NCBI GenBank assembly: GCA_051293835.1
Contig: JBPKMA010000006.1
Span: 212,618-276,617, forward strand
Origin: DATLZU01 sp051293835
GTDB lineage: Bacteria; Nitrospirota; Nitrospiria; Nitrospirales; Nitrospiraceae
Length of the DNA: 64,000 bases
Direction: 5' to 3'
The position numbers and the translations under genes were made by a program. The notes below the pieces were generated by a model, which was given only the letters and a program-made list of their open reading frames with translations, ran no database searches and was not told the DNA's origin. Of the stretch, positions 37,432-46,598 are shown one piece after another. The first letter of the stretch is position 1. Each line of letters starts with the position of its first letter.

Positions 37432-37859
37432 GCGAACAGGCGAGGCGAGAAGTCGCGGCGAGCGGTTCTGGAGCTCGGAAGGTGTCGGCTCGGGTAGGAT
37501 TGGCCGTGTGGCTGTTAGTGGCCGGTTTCCCTTCCGCGTGCACCGATGGATCAGCCACCCAGGACGCGGCGGCCATCCCTCCAGAATTGCGGGTCGGGGA
37601 GGCCAAGTTCAAGGCCAACTGCGCGCGCTGCCATGGCGAGCGGGGTGCAGGCACCGATCACGGTCCGCCGCTGGTCCACAAGATTTACGAGCCCAATCAC
37701 CATCCGGACATCACTTTCCAACGAGCGGCCGCGAACGGTGTTCGCGCCCATCACTGGAACTTCGGCAATATGCCCAAGATCGATGGGGTCACGCCCGAAG
37801 ACGTCGATCAGATCACCCGCTATATCCGCTGGCTCCAGCGCCAGGCGGGCATCAACTAA
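37428..37859 (+). CDS. Monoheme c-type cytochrome
   Basis: 143 residues with an N-terminal membrane/signal segment (VGLAVWLLVAGFPSACTD). A Cys at its end could be a lipobox, so the protein may be lipid-anchored. The heme motif is CARCH, and the sixth ligand is probably the Met in FGNMPKIDGVTPEDVDQI. The fold is a class I cytochrome c, acting in the periplasm as an electron carrier. Confidence 0.88.
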   Translation: MSEQARREVAASGSGARKVSARVGLAVWLLVAGFPSACTDGSATQDAAAIPPELRVGEAKFKANCARCHGERGAGTDHGPPLVHKIYEPNHHPDITFQRAAANGVRAHHWNFGNMPKIDGVTPEDVDQITRYIRWLQRQAGIN

Positions 37860-37928
37860 AGATTCGGTGTTGTTCCTGTTTCGTTGGATCCATGCGTAGC
37901 GGATTCTCGCGCGCCCGCATCCGGCGGT

Positions 37929-37958
37929 TTGACATTTTCGCCGCGCGATTCGTAAGGT
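37929..37958 (+). promoter_or_regulatory. Promoter of the band-7 gene
   Basis: TTGACA (37929-37934), an 18-bp spacer and TAAGGT (37953-37958), about 100 bp before the ATG at 38060. Confidence 0.4.
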
Positions 37959-38059
37959 ACATCTATCCCATAAACACAGGTCATCGTGGCTCCGGACGAT
38001 CGTGAGTCCGTATTCGCGGCTAGTCCGTGTTGAGCCACCGGTTCCAAAAGGAGGCAGCT

Positions 38060-38902
38060 ATGGCATGGCACGGGAATTGGTTCACGAAGTGGCTTGGCGC
38101 GGCCGCTCTCTGCCTGATGACATCGGGTTGCGCGTTGGTGGCGATCGATGCGGGACATGAAGGCGTTCTGGTCGAGAAGCCGTTTTTTTTCGGGCACGGC
38201 GGCGTGGATCCCGTTCCAGCGACCACCGGCCGTGTCGCGGTGGCGCTGACCACCCAGGTGATCGACGTGGACGTGCGGCCGATCCAGTACGCCGAGCATT
38301 TCGACATCATCTCGGCGGAAAACGCCCCGGTCTCGTTTGACGCGTTCATGATTGCCAGTGTGATCGAAGGCCGCTCGCCGGAGTTGATCAGCCGGTTCGG
38401 CCCGAACTGGTACCACAACAACGTCAAGGAGGCCTTCCGCACCTTCGTACGCGAGGAGGTGCAGAAGTATCCGTTGTTTCAGTTGACCACCGATCCGACC
38501 ACGAGAACGAAGCTCCAAGAGGCGATCGGGCGGGAAGTACAAACCAAGATCATCGACAAGCAGAATCTGCCGATTCGCCTTGTGCGTATCGTGGTCGGGA
38601 GTATTATGCCGCCCAAAGGGGTGCTGGAACAGACGGCTCAGACCATCATCCAGGAGCAACGGCGAATTACGATGGTGGAGTTTCAGAAGGCGGAAGAGGC
38701 GCGGGAGAAGGCCGAACGGCAACGCGGCATCGCCGACCGGGCCTATCGGGAGGCGTTGGGGCTGACGGCCCCGGAGTTCGTAGATCTGCGGCGGATCGAG
38801 GTGCAGAAAGAGATCGTCCAGCACGCCCCGACCGCGCTGACGGTTATCATGGGGCTCGAACGGGTGGGCATCAACATCCCGCCGCTCGGCGTGGAGAAAT
38901 GA
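38060..38902 (+). CDS. Band-7/prohibitin-like lipoprotein
   Basis: 280 residues. A strong SD (AAAAGGAGG) sets the start. The signal peptide ends in a lipobox (LMTSGCA). The SPFH/band-7 domain runs from about 30 to 200. A helical, charged region (QKAEEAREKAERQRGIADRA) follows, as in stomatin and HflK-like proteins. A lipid anchor instead of a membrane helix is unusual for the family and places it outside the cytoplasm. Confidence 0.78.
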   Translation: MAWHGNWFTKWLGAAALCLMTSGCALVAIDAGHEGVLVEKPFFFGHGGVDPVPATTGRVAVALTTQVIDVDVRPIQYAEHFDIISAENAPVSFDAFMIASVIEGRSPELISRFGPNWYHNNVKEAFRTFVREEVQKYPLFQLTTDPTTRTKLQEAIGREVQTKIIDKQNLPIRLVRIVVGSIMPPKGVLEQTAQTIIQEQRRITMVEFQKAEEAREKAERQRGIADRAYREALGLTAPEFVDLRRIEVQKEIVQHAPTALTVIMGLERVGINIPPLGVEK

Positions 38903-38925
38903 GACGGTTTGGCAAGTGCGAGGGC

Positions 38926-38955
38926 GGTGCCTCGAAGCGTCCGCTTCGAGGCGCC
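38926..38955. terminator. Bidirectional hairpin between convergent genes
   Basis: GCCTCGAAGC, loop GTCC, GCTTCGAGGC is a perfect 10-bp stem, extended to 13 bp with one wobble. It lies exactly between two convergent genes. There is no clear T-tract, so it is a terminator-like structure of uncertain efficiency. Confidence 0.5.
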
Positions 38956-38960
38956 GATCG

Positions 38961-39698
38961 TTACTTGACCACCCAGACGCGATAGGACTTCGCGTTGAGC
39001 GGCTTGGCAATCTTGCGCACACCGATCTCGCCCGGATTCATGACGTCGTCGCCGGACTCGGTTTTCCTTGCCGGGTAGCGCTCGCTCCTGATCAGCGTTC
39101 CCTGCTCGTCGTAGAAGTCGACCATCAGGGCGGCATGTTCCCGCAAGCTGCCGTCGTAGGCGGTGTTGAGCCAGTCCAGCCGCTTCAACGCCCTGAAGAC
39201 CACGGAGATCGTGCCGTCCGTATCCTCGCGGACGCTAAGCACGCGCAAGGCACGATTCTGCTCGATGGCCGTTGGCGTGTTTTCCACGCCGCCGAGCGGA
39301 GCTTGAATCACTTTCCGGATTTCTCCCGGCTGCACGACGCCCCGCACCTTGCAGTACACCGTTCGGCCTTTTTCCGCCTGCTCGATCACCTGCACGTCCT
39401 TGACGTAGGAGGAGGCGATCGTCTGGACGATGTCTTTCAACAAGGCCGAATCGACGATCGCCGCCGTTTCTTCCCGGAATGAAGGCCAGGTGCTGACCGC
39501 GAGTCTGAGGGCTTCCCGGCAGGCAGTCGCTTTCGCCTCGGTCGGCGTTTCAGGATCGTGGTAAGCATAGCGATAATCACCTACGATCTCGATACGATCT
39601 GATTGTGCCCATGCCTGTTGCGTGAACGGCAAGAGCATGCCGCCCGTCAGGAGCAAGAGCAACCAATGAACACCGGATGTCTGTTTCGGACACCGCAT
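38961..39698 (-). CDS. Exported hypothetical protein (FlgT N-terminal-like)
   Basis: 245 residues with a signal peptide (LLLLLTGGMLLPFTQQAWAQ). The segment GDYRYAYHDPETPTEAKATACREALRLAV resembles the SHS2-like N-terminal domain of FlgT and related envelope proteins. The rest is beta-rich. It converges on the band-7 gene. Function is not known. Confidence 0.6.
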   Translation of the reverse strand: MRCPKQTSGVHWLLLLLTGGMLLPFTQQAWAQSDRIEIVGDYRYAYHDPETPTEAKATACREALRLAVSTWPSFREETAAIVDSALLKDIVQTIASSYVKDVQVIEQAEKGRTVYCKVRGVVQPGEIRKVIQAPLGGVENTPTAIEQNRALRVLSVREDTDGTISVVFRALKRLDWLNTAYDGSLREHAALMVDFYDEQGTLIRSERYPARKTESGDDVMNPGEIGVRKIAKPLNAKSYRVWVVK

Positions 39699-39750
39699 GG
39701 CCGCCTTCCTCCTTTCTCGTATGGGAGTGATGTCATGCTACCACGTGATT

Positions 39751-40671
39751 TCACAGGTCGGCAATCGAGGGGCTCCGGGCTTCCTTGAGGGCGTCAGCCA
39801 ACGCTTGAATGGTCAAGGGGGCGTTCCCTTCCGCCCGGTTGTTAGCCAGGATGTACGGGGTGGCGCCGTCCGTCAGGGCTTGACGAATGAGCGACAGGGT
39901 GTCCTGGCGCATCCGGGGTTGGGCTTTGACGATACGGGTATACGGCGCGTACCGCTCGACCGCCTTGGCATAGGCCAGGCCTAGCGGGGTCAGAAGCCGG
40001 ATGACCGTGAACCCGGCCGTCAGCGTACGGCCGAGTCGCCGATGCTGTTCGAGCAGGGGCGGCATGGCGGTCCAGTGGTTGTACACATGGGCGACCCCGT
40101 GCGCTTTCAGGATGTCGCGGTAACGCGGGCCGAGATGCGCCGGGTTGCGAACTTCCACCGCGTACTGCGGACCGACTGGCAGCTTCGCGAAGAACCGGTC
40201 GAGTGCTGCGAGAAACTCATCGGAGTCCGGACCGGATCGCTGGAACTCGAAGATCAATGGGCCGGCGCGGGCGCCGAGCCCTTCGCGCCAAGGGCGAAGC
40301 ACAAACTCATCGCACAGCCCAGGATCCAAAAATCGGGGATTCGGCTTGCCGGCGCGCAGGCCGTACCGGGGCAGGTCGGCGAAGGCGGGCACGGTGATGT
40401 CCTCCCATACCTTTGAGCAGAAGTGAAAGTCCGCCGGGACCTGGGCGGCATAATGGGCAAGGAGATGAGCGTCGGGCGGGCGATAAAATGTGTGATCCAA
40501 GCCGACAGTCTTGAACAACGGCGCGCCATCGTATTCATAAGCCGCGTATTCGGCCAGACAATCCTTGGCAAAGCGGGTTCTGGGATAAGATCGCGTGTAC
40601 ACCAGGCCTCGCCAGCCTTCATAGGCCCAAGAACTGGTGCCAAACCGAACTCGGTCGCGAACGTCGCTCAC
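39751..40671 (-). CDS. DUF72 family protein
   Basis: 306 residues with the TIM-barrel signs of DUF72: RFGTSSWAYEGWRGLVY at the start, FHFCSKVWEDIT, the YAVEVRNPAHL strand and YNHWTAMPP. The family is common, and its biochemical role is unsettled. It is somewhat longer than the usual 240-280 residues. Confidence 0.85.
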   Translation of the reverse strand: MSDVRDRVRFGTSSWAYEGWRGLVYTRSYPRTRFAKDCLAEYAAYEYDGAPLFKTVGLDHTFYRPPDAHLLAHYAAQVPADFHFCSKVWEDITVPAFADLPRYGLRAGKPNPRFLDPGLCDEFVLRPWREGLGARAGPLIFEFQRSGPDSDEFLAALDRFFAKLPVGPQYAVEVRNPAHLGPRYRDILKAHGVAHVYNHWTAMPPLLEQHRRLGRTLTAGFTVIRLLTPLGLAYAKAVERYAPYTRIVKAQPRMRQDTLSLIRQALTDGATPYILANNRAEGNAPLTIQALADALKEARSPSIADL

Positions 40672-40832
40672 GGAATTCTGAACCGCCGCCTCTCAGATCG
40701 GTGGGAGGCCGGCGATGGGTGCCGGTCCGCGGAGCAGAATGAAGTCAGTCATGCACCGGATTTTACAATGAAGTGTAGACTTGGAAACAGTTCACCTTGA
40801 CTTGAACTGGGTCTTCACTCAGACTCACCGCG

Positions 40833-43109
40833 ATGTCTGATGCTATGGATCGGGAGTTGCTCGATCGTCTGGCGGAACGTGCCGGGATCGCCCCGGAGTA
40901 TTACGACGTGAACGGGGTACGGCACGTGACGTCGGAACACACCAAGCGCGCCCTTCTCTCGGCGATGGGGTTCCGTGTCGAATCGGTCCACGACCTGGAG
41001 GAGGAACTGCGCAAGTGGGACGAAGCAGCTTGGCGACAATCCTGCGACCCGGTTGTGGTTGTGCAAGAAGGTGACGAGTCGGCGTGCTGGTCGTATCGCC
41101 TGGCGGTCGAAGAGCGGCAGCAAGCGCATCTTCGGATTGTGTGGCGGATCTGCGATGAAACCAGTCGCGTGTGCTATGAAGATGAATCGGGACCCGGGTT
41201 GGCGCCGCGCGAAGTGCGTTTCCTAAGCGGCCGACGGTATATCCGGGTCGAAGTGCCGCTGCCGCGCGATCTGGCGATGGGCTATTACAACGTGACCGCG
41301 AGGGCCCAAGGAATCGAGCCCAGCGTGGAGCGATCGTTTCTCCTCATCCTTGCCCCCCGACACTGCTATGTGCCTCCTTTCTTTGAAGAGGCGCGGCGCA
41401 TGTGGGGTGTGACGCTGCAACTCTATGCACTCCGTTCTTCGAGAAACTGGGGAATCGGAGACTTCGGCGATCTCACGAACCTCGTCGAGTGGGCGGCCCA
41501 CGACCTGGGAGCCGGGGTGATCGGCCTCAATCCGCTTCACGCGCTGAAAAACACCCGGCCGTTTCACATCAGCCCCTACTCTCCGAACAGCCGGCTGTAT
41601 TTGAACGACATCTATCTCGATATCGAGCGCATCCCGGAATTCGCCGCCTCGGTGGCGGCTAGGAACCTGGTGCGCAGCGCCCGGTTTCGGATGACACTGG
41701 AAGACCTCAGAAAGCGCGATCTGGTGGACTACGACGCCGTCGCCAGGGCCAAGCGTTCGGTGCTCGAGCACCTCTTTGCGCAATTTCTCCAAGATCATTT
41801 CTCCGAAGCTGGCGAGCGGCTGGAGCCGACGACGGAACGGGGCCGGGCCTTCATGCGATATGTGCGGGAGCAGGGCGAAGCATTAGAGCGGTTCGCCGTC
41901 TACCAGGTGCTTGATGAGGAGATGCGTCGCCTCGATCCCCCGGTGTGGATCTGGCAGGAATGGCCGGAGGGCTATCGGCATCCGGCTTCCGCCCAGGTCA
42001 GCGAATTCGCCCGGCGATATCGCACGCGGGTCTGGTTTCATCAGTATGTCCAGTGGGAGACCGAACGGCAGTTGCAGGAAGTGGTGGAACAGGCCGGATG
42101 TCTGGGCATGCCGATCGGCCTGTATCATGATCTGGCCTTGGGAAGCGATCGGTCCGGCGCGGACGGATGGGCGTTTCAAGACGTGCTGGCGTTAGCAGCC
42201 GATTGTGGCGCGCCCCCCGATCCGTTCGCGCCGGAGGGGCAGAACTGGGGCCTTGCGCCAGTGAACCCGGTGGCTTTGCGCGCGACCGGGTACCGCATGT
42301 TCATCGAGTTGCTCCGCAAGAATCTTCGGCACGGAGGCGCCATTCGTCTCGACCACGTGATGGCGCTCTTCCGCCTGTTCTGGATTCCCCGTGGCTTGCC
42401 CGCTTCTGCCGGCGCCTACGTGCATTACCCGGCGGAGGAATTATTGGCGATCGTGGCGCTCGAAAGCGTCCGGGCCAAGACGGTGATGATCGGGGAGGAT
42501 TTGGGCACGGTGCCCGATTGGGTGCGTGAACGGCTGGGGCGGGCGAAGGTGCTGTCCTACCGCGTCTTCTATTTCGAGCGGACCGGAGATGGGGAATGGA
42601 AACGGCCGGCTGACTACCCGGCACAGTCCCTGGCGGTGGTGTCGACCCACGATCTTCCGACACTGGCTGGGTTCTGGGCCGGAGAGGATCTGGCCGTGCG
42701 GGCTTCACTAGGCTTCTATACCGATGAGCGTGCGAAGCAGGAGGCGTGGGAAGAGCGGCAGCGGGAGAAGGCTGCGATCTTGAGGGCCTTGCAGGCGGAA
42801 GGGCTTCTGCCGGACGGGATCACGATCGATCCGGTCTCTGTTCCGGACATGACGCCCGCGCTGTGCCGGGCGATTCATGTGTATCTCGGGCGGACGCCGT
42901 CGTGGCTCGTGTTGGCTTCTCTGGAAGATGTGATCGGAGAGAAAGCGCAGGTCAATCTCCCTGGCACTGTCGAGGCCTATCCGAATTGGTCGCGTAAGCT
43001 AGCTCTCGATCTGGACGAATTGCGCCGGGACGGGCGAATCCACGACTTGGGAGCGGCGCTAAGGGAGGCCCGGGGGGGATCGGTGCCAGGGGAGGCGAGC
43101 ACAAGATAA
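40833..43109 (+). CDS. malQ: 4-alpha-glucanotransferase
   Basis: MalQ (GH77) transfers maltosyl units between glucans, in glycogen or maltodextrin metabolism. The 758-residue product has an N-terminal beta extension (about 1-180) and then the GH77 barrel: LRSSRNWGIGDFGDL, the nucleophile Asp in AIRLDHVMALFRLF, the acid Glu in MIGEDLGTVPDWVRE and STHDLPTLAGFW. It ends PGTVEAYPNWSRKL, as usual. A long N-terminal extension is common in the enteric type. Confidence 0.95.
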   Translation: MSDAMDRELLDRLAERAGIAPEYYDVNGVRHVTSEHTKRALLSAMGFRVESVHDLEEELRKWDEAAWRQSCDPVVVVQEGDESACWSYRLAVEERQQAHLRIVWRICDETSRVCYEDESGPGLAPREVRFLSGRRYIRVEVPLPRDLAMGYYNVTARAQGIEPSVERSFLLILAPRHCYVPPFFEEARRMWGVTLQLYALRSSRNWGIGDFGDLTNLVEWAAHDLGAGVIGLNPLHALKNTRPFHISPYSPNSRLYLNDIYLDIERIPEFAASVAARNLVRSARFRMTLEDLRKRDLVDYDAVARAKRSVLEHLFAQFLQDHFSEAGERLEPTTERGRAFMRYVREQGEALERFAVYQVLDEEMRRLDPPVWIWQEWPEGYRHPASAQVSEFARRYRTRVWFHQYVQWETERQLQEVVEQAGCLGMPIGLYHDLALGSDRSGADGWAFQDVLALAADCGAPPDPFAPEGQNWGLAPVNPVALRATGYRMFIELLRKNLRHGGAIRLDHVMALFRLFWIPRGLPASAGAYVHYPAEELLAIVALESVRAKTVMIGEDLGTVPDWVRERLGRAKVLSYRVFYFERTGDGEWKRPADYPAQSLAVVSTHDLPTLAGFWAGEDLAVRASLGFYTDERAKQEAWEERQREKAAILRALQAEGLLPDGITIDPVSVPDMTPALCRAIHVYLGRTPSWLVLASLEDVIGEKAQVNLPGTVEAYPNWSRKLALDLDELRRDGRIHDLGAALREARGGSVPGEASTR

Positions 43110-43126
43110 AATCAAAGCAGGGAATC

Positions 43127-44293
43127 GTGGCCGGTGGCAAGCAGAAGAATTGTCTAGTACTGAGCGTCGCGGCGGTGCTGTTTCTCGGCATCGTGGTGAT
43201 GGAGACGTTCATCCCCGCCAACGTCGTCGGGGCGTATGGTTTTGTGCTTCCGATCTTGCTGGTGGCGACGGTCAGAAACCGGAAACTGATGTATCTGACG
43301 CTCTTGCTTTGCATCATCGCGACGTACATCGGCCTATTGCGGCCTACCAAGCCGGGCCGGTTTGTCTCGGCGCTCATCAACCGGACGGTCGTGGCGTGCG
43401 TCTTGGGGATCGTCGCCTATGTCAGCATGACGGGAGAGGAACGCAAGGCCAGGGAAGAAGCGGCGCGGGCCGCGTTGGCCCTCCAGACGGAGAATCTGCT
43501 TCGAGCCAACGCGCAGTTGGTCGAGATCAAGGATAAGCTGAACCGATCGGAACGGTTGGCGGCGCTCGGCCAGCTTGTCGCCTCAGTCGCGCACGAGGTT
43601 GGAACCCCTCTGCATTCCATTGCTTGGCATGTACAGGCCCTGGCCGAAGAGCCGGGCGTCACGCCGGGGATGAAGAAACGAATCGAGATCATCGATGAGC
43701 AGATCAACCGTGTCGTCCAAATTATTCAGGATTTGCTGTCGTCGACGCGGCAACGGAAACCCGAACCGACCTGGTTGCCAGTCGAATGTTTGGTCCGACC
43801 GGTCGCCGCGCTGATGGAACCGGCGTTTCACGCAAAAAGTGTGGCTTTGAGGGTGGAACTGGGGCCCGATCCGCCGCAAGTCTGGGCCGATGCGGATAAA
43901 CTGCAGCAAGTGCTGGTCAACCTGCTCACCAACGCGTTGACGGCGACTCCGTCAGGGGGCGAGGTTCATGTGTCGGTGGGTATCCGGCCGGCCTCAACGG
44001 ACGAGGCGGATGCGGGCTTGCAAGCCAGCCGGGCGCTGGTGGAAAAGATGGTCACCATCACGGTGAGCGACACCGGGTGCGGAATGCCCAAGGAGCATCT
44101 TCAACGGGTGTTCGAGCCGTTTTTCACCACCAAAGCCCTAGGCAGAGGAACGGGCTTGGGACTGTTTCTCAGCCGCGAGACGGTGATCGCTCACGGGGGC
44201 TCGCTCACGGTTGACAGCGAAGAAGGGAAAGGGACGACGGTAGTGATCGCGTTGCCGGGACTTGAGAAGCTCCCGGGAGAGGCCCTCGCATAA
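43127..44293 (+). CDS. Membrane sensor histidine kinase
   Basis: 388 residues with a GTG start 17 nt after malQ. Four hydrophobic helices (about 10-105) form a small membrane sensor with no large periplasmic loop. A coiled coil and a HisKA helix follow, SVAHEVGTPLHSIAWHVQAL, with G-T-P-L in place of the usual K/R-N-P-L, a known sub-family sign. The ATPase domain has DTGCGMP and GRGTGLGLFLSRE. It is the likely partner of the regulator encoded 4 nt downstream. Confidence 0.92.
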   Translation: MAGGKQKNCLVLSVAAVLFLGIVVMETFIPANVVGAYGFVLPILLVATVRNRKLMYLTLLLCIIATYIGLLRPTKPGRFVSALINRTVVACVLGIVAYVSMTGEERKAREEAARAALALQTENLLRANAQLVEIKDKLNRSERLAALGQLVASVAHEVGTPLHSIAWHVQALAEEPGVTPGMKKRIEIIDEQINRVVQIIQDLLSSTRQRKPEPTWLPVECLVRPVAALMEPAFHAKSVALRVELGPDPPQVWADADKLQQVLVNLLTNALTATPSGGEVHVSVGIRPASTDEADAGLQASRALVEKMVTITVSDTGCGMPKEHLQRVFEPFFTTKALGRGTGLGLFLSRETVIAHGGSLTVDSEEGKGTTVVIALPGLEKLPGEALA

Positions 44294-44297
44294 CCTT

Positions 44298-45698
44298 ATG
44301 CAAACGTCGGCGAAAATTCTGGTGATCGACGACGACGCGGTGGCGCGCGAGTTGCTTGCCGAAGCGCTCAGAAAGGAGGGCTACGAGGTTGAGGCCTTCG
44401 CCGATGGCGCGGAGGCGATCGAGCGGGCACGGGAGGCGCCCGTCGATCTCGTGCTGACCGATATCCGCATGGGTGCGATGGACGGCCTGACCGTGCTAAG
44501 GGAGTTCAAGAAATTCAGCCCCGATACGCCGATTGTGCTATTGACCGCGTTCGGCTCGCTTGAAGGCGCGATCGAAGCGATGAAGCAGGGCGCGTACGAT
44601 TATTTGGCCAAACCGTTCAAGAAGGAAGAAATCAAGCTGGTGGTCCGACGCAGTCTCGAACATGGTCGGCTCGTCCGCGAGAACGCCCGCTATCGCGCTG
44701 AACTGCGGGACCGGGAAGAATGGTCACAGATGGTTGGCAGCAGTCCGGCGATGCTGGAAGTGTACAAGCTGGTCGCGCGGGTGTCCGAAGGGCGCAGTAC
44801 GGTCCTGCTGGAAGGTGAAAGCGGAACGGGCAAGGAGCTGATCGCCAAAGCGATCCATGCGAACAGCCCGCGCCGCGACAAACCTTTCGTGCCGATCAAC
44901 TGTGCGGCGCTTCCGGAAGCGTTGCTGGAGTCTGAAATGTTTGGATATGAAAAGGGTGCACACTCAACCGCCACATCTGCCAAGCCTGGTCTATTCGAGA
45001 TCGCGAACGGGGGAACGCTGTTTCTGGACGAGATCGGCGATCTAGGCGCAGCCCTGCAGGTCAAACTTCTGCGGGTGATGCAGGATCGGGAAGTCCGCCG
45101 GGTCGGCGGCACCAGTTCGGTCAAAGTCGATGTCCGCATCATCGCCGCGACCAACCGCGATCTGGCGGGCCTCGTGAGGGAGGGCAAGTTCCGGGACGAT
45201 CTCTATTACCGCCTGAACGTCGTTCGCATCGTGTTGCCTTCGCTGGCTGAACGGCGCGAAGACATTCCACTGTTGGCCCATCACTTCCTGCGCAAGTACA
45301 CGGGCGGCGCTACGCATCCGGTCAAGGGATTTCTCCCGGAAACTATGGCGCTGTTGCAGCGCTATCGCTGGCCGGGAAACGTGCGGGAACTGGAAAATGC
45401 CATCGAACGGGCCGTGTCGCTCAGCCACGGCCCGTTCATCATGCCGGACGATCTGCCAGAAGCCATCCGCCATGCCGATTCTATTCAGGAAGAAAAGCCG
45501 GCTTCCACGGACGCGCCCTTAGAGGAGGAGCTGTTGACCCTCGACGAGGTTGCAAAACGGCACCTGATTCGGGTGCTGAAAGAGACGAAGGGCAACAAAG
45601 TCCGCGCGGCGAAGATTCTGGGAATCGACCGGCGGACGCTTTATCGGATGGCGGAGCGGTTCGGAATCGACCTGGGCGAAGAGTCGGACCATCGCTAG
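44298..45698 (+). CDS. Sigma-54-type response regulator with altered GAFTGA loop
   Basis: 466 residues. Receiver domain (ILVIDDDAVARELL; Asp in LVLTDIRMGAMDG), AAA+ domain with Walker A LEGESGTGKELIAKAI, Walker B GGTLFLDEIGDL and an R-finger region, then a Fis-type HTH (KVRAAKILGIDRRTLYRM). The sigma-54 contact loop is GAHSTA (residues 220-225) instead of GAFTGA: the Phe and the central Gly are lost. The ATPase core is intact, so this may act on DNA without sigma-54, or on another polymerase form. Confidence 0.9.
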   Translation: MQTSAKILVIDDDAVARELLAEALRKEGYEVEAFADGAEAIERAREAPVDLVLTDIRMGAMDGLTVLREFKKFSPDTPIVLLTAFGSLEGAIEAMKQGAYDYLAKPFKKEEIKLVVRRSLEHGRLVRENARYRAELRDREEWSQMVGSSPAMLEVYKLVARVSEGRSTVLLEGESGTGKELIAKAIHANSPRRDKPFVPINCAALPEALLESEMFGYEKGAHSTATSAKPGLFEIANGGTLFLDEIGDLGAALQVKLLRVMQDREVRRVGGTSSVKVDVRIIAATNRDLAGLVREGKFRDDLYYRLNVVRIVLPSLAERREDIPLLAHHFLRKYTGGATHPVKGFLPETMALLQRYRWPGNVRELENAIERAVSLSHGPFIMPDDLPEAIRHADSIQEEKPASTDAPLEEELLTLDEVAKRHLIRVLKETKGNKVRAAKILGIDRRTLYRMAERFGIDLGEESDHR

Positions 45699-45708
45699 CG
45701 GAGTTCGG

Positions 45709-46164
45709 TTATAACAGGCCAAGGGCGTTCTTGATCAATCGGAGTTGGTTCGCTGCGCTTTGTGGCAGCGGCACGGGGGATGCTTTCCATGCGGTGAAGA
45801 TACCGTCCTTTCCTTCATAGGAGACGTGAATCGTGAGGCGCGTGCTCTCTTCAGACAGGGTGGTCACGGTGGCCACCACCCAACTTCTTCCCACGCCGAA
45901 GCGCCAGTTCAACATCCAGTTCCAGGGATGCGGCATAGTCGGCAGGTAATGCCGGTAGCCGGTCGTCACCCTGCCCGCCTCTTCTTCCTCCACATCGTAG
46001 CCGTCCGCCGTCAACACATCGATCAGAGCTTGCTTCACCTGGTCGGCAGAAACCGGCAGGACGGCCTCGATGGCGTCGGCTTCGGGCAGCGGCTGTGTTC
46101 CGGCACACGCCCACAGCAAACCCGCGGCGATCACGAGGAGCGGGGTAGATCTCTGGCGGCGCAT
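45709..46164 (-). CDS. Hypothetical lipoprotein, 151 aa
   Basis: A signal peptide ends in LLWACAG, a lipobox. The mature part begins with Pro/Ala and contains VSADQVKQALIDVLTADGYDVE, a pattern like BamC/NlpB-type or DUF4136-like small lipoproteins. It lies head-to-head (convergent) with the regulator gene, only 10 nt apart. Function is unknown. Confidence 0.65.
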   Translation of the reverse strand: MRRQRSTPLLVIAAGLLWACAGTQPLPEADAIEAVLPVSADQVKQALIDVLTADGYDVEEEEAGRVTTGYRHYLPTMPHPWNWMLNWRFGVGRSWVVATVTTLSEESTRLTIHVSYEGKDGIFTAWKASPVPLPQSAANQLRLIKNALGLL

Positions 46165-46187
46165 GGGGGTCGTTCGAAGCCTGCGCG

Positions 46188-46430
46188 TTACTTTCCGAGC
46201 CGATACACCAGGTGGGTGTCCGTTTGTGCCACGCCTTCAATGGCGTGGATTTTGGTGAGGACGAGTTGTGTCAGTGCATCCTGATCCGGGACTTCCACGA
46301 TCGCAAAAATGTCGGGCTTTCCCCAGCAGGGATCGATGGTCTTGATCTCTTTGATCTCCGACAAAGCCCGGACCACGTCGCTGGTTTGGCCGGGCAGCAC
46401 GTTGATCAGCACATAGGCACGGTCGGGCAT
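46188..46430 (-). CDS. Stand-alone Lrp/AsnC ligand-binding domain protein
   Basis: 80 residues with the RAM/AsnC-type effector domain (AYVLINVLPGQTSDVVRALSEI; IFAIVEVPDQDALTQLVLTKIHAIEGV) and no DNA-binding domain. Such small RAM proteins may bind amino acids and modulate Lrp-type regulators. I start at MPDRAYV; the longer frame upstream is low-complexity Arg/Ser sequence. Confidence 0.85.
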   Translation of the reverse strand: MPDRAYVLINVLPGQTSDVVRALSEIKEIKTIDPCWGKPDIFAIVEVPDQDALTQLVLTKIHAIEGVAQTDTHLVYRLGK

Positions 46431-46598
46431 CGTCTCCACTCCATTGGTTACCGCTCTGACGCGGGGAAAACACGATGTGTGCAAGGAACGGCAAGAAACG
46501 TAGCGGATACGCCGTGAGGAAGTCAATATCGTCGATGAAGCGCCGGCCGGCGGCGCGGAAGGGCACCGGTTGGCCACATCCTGCCGGGCAGCGCAGGT

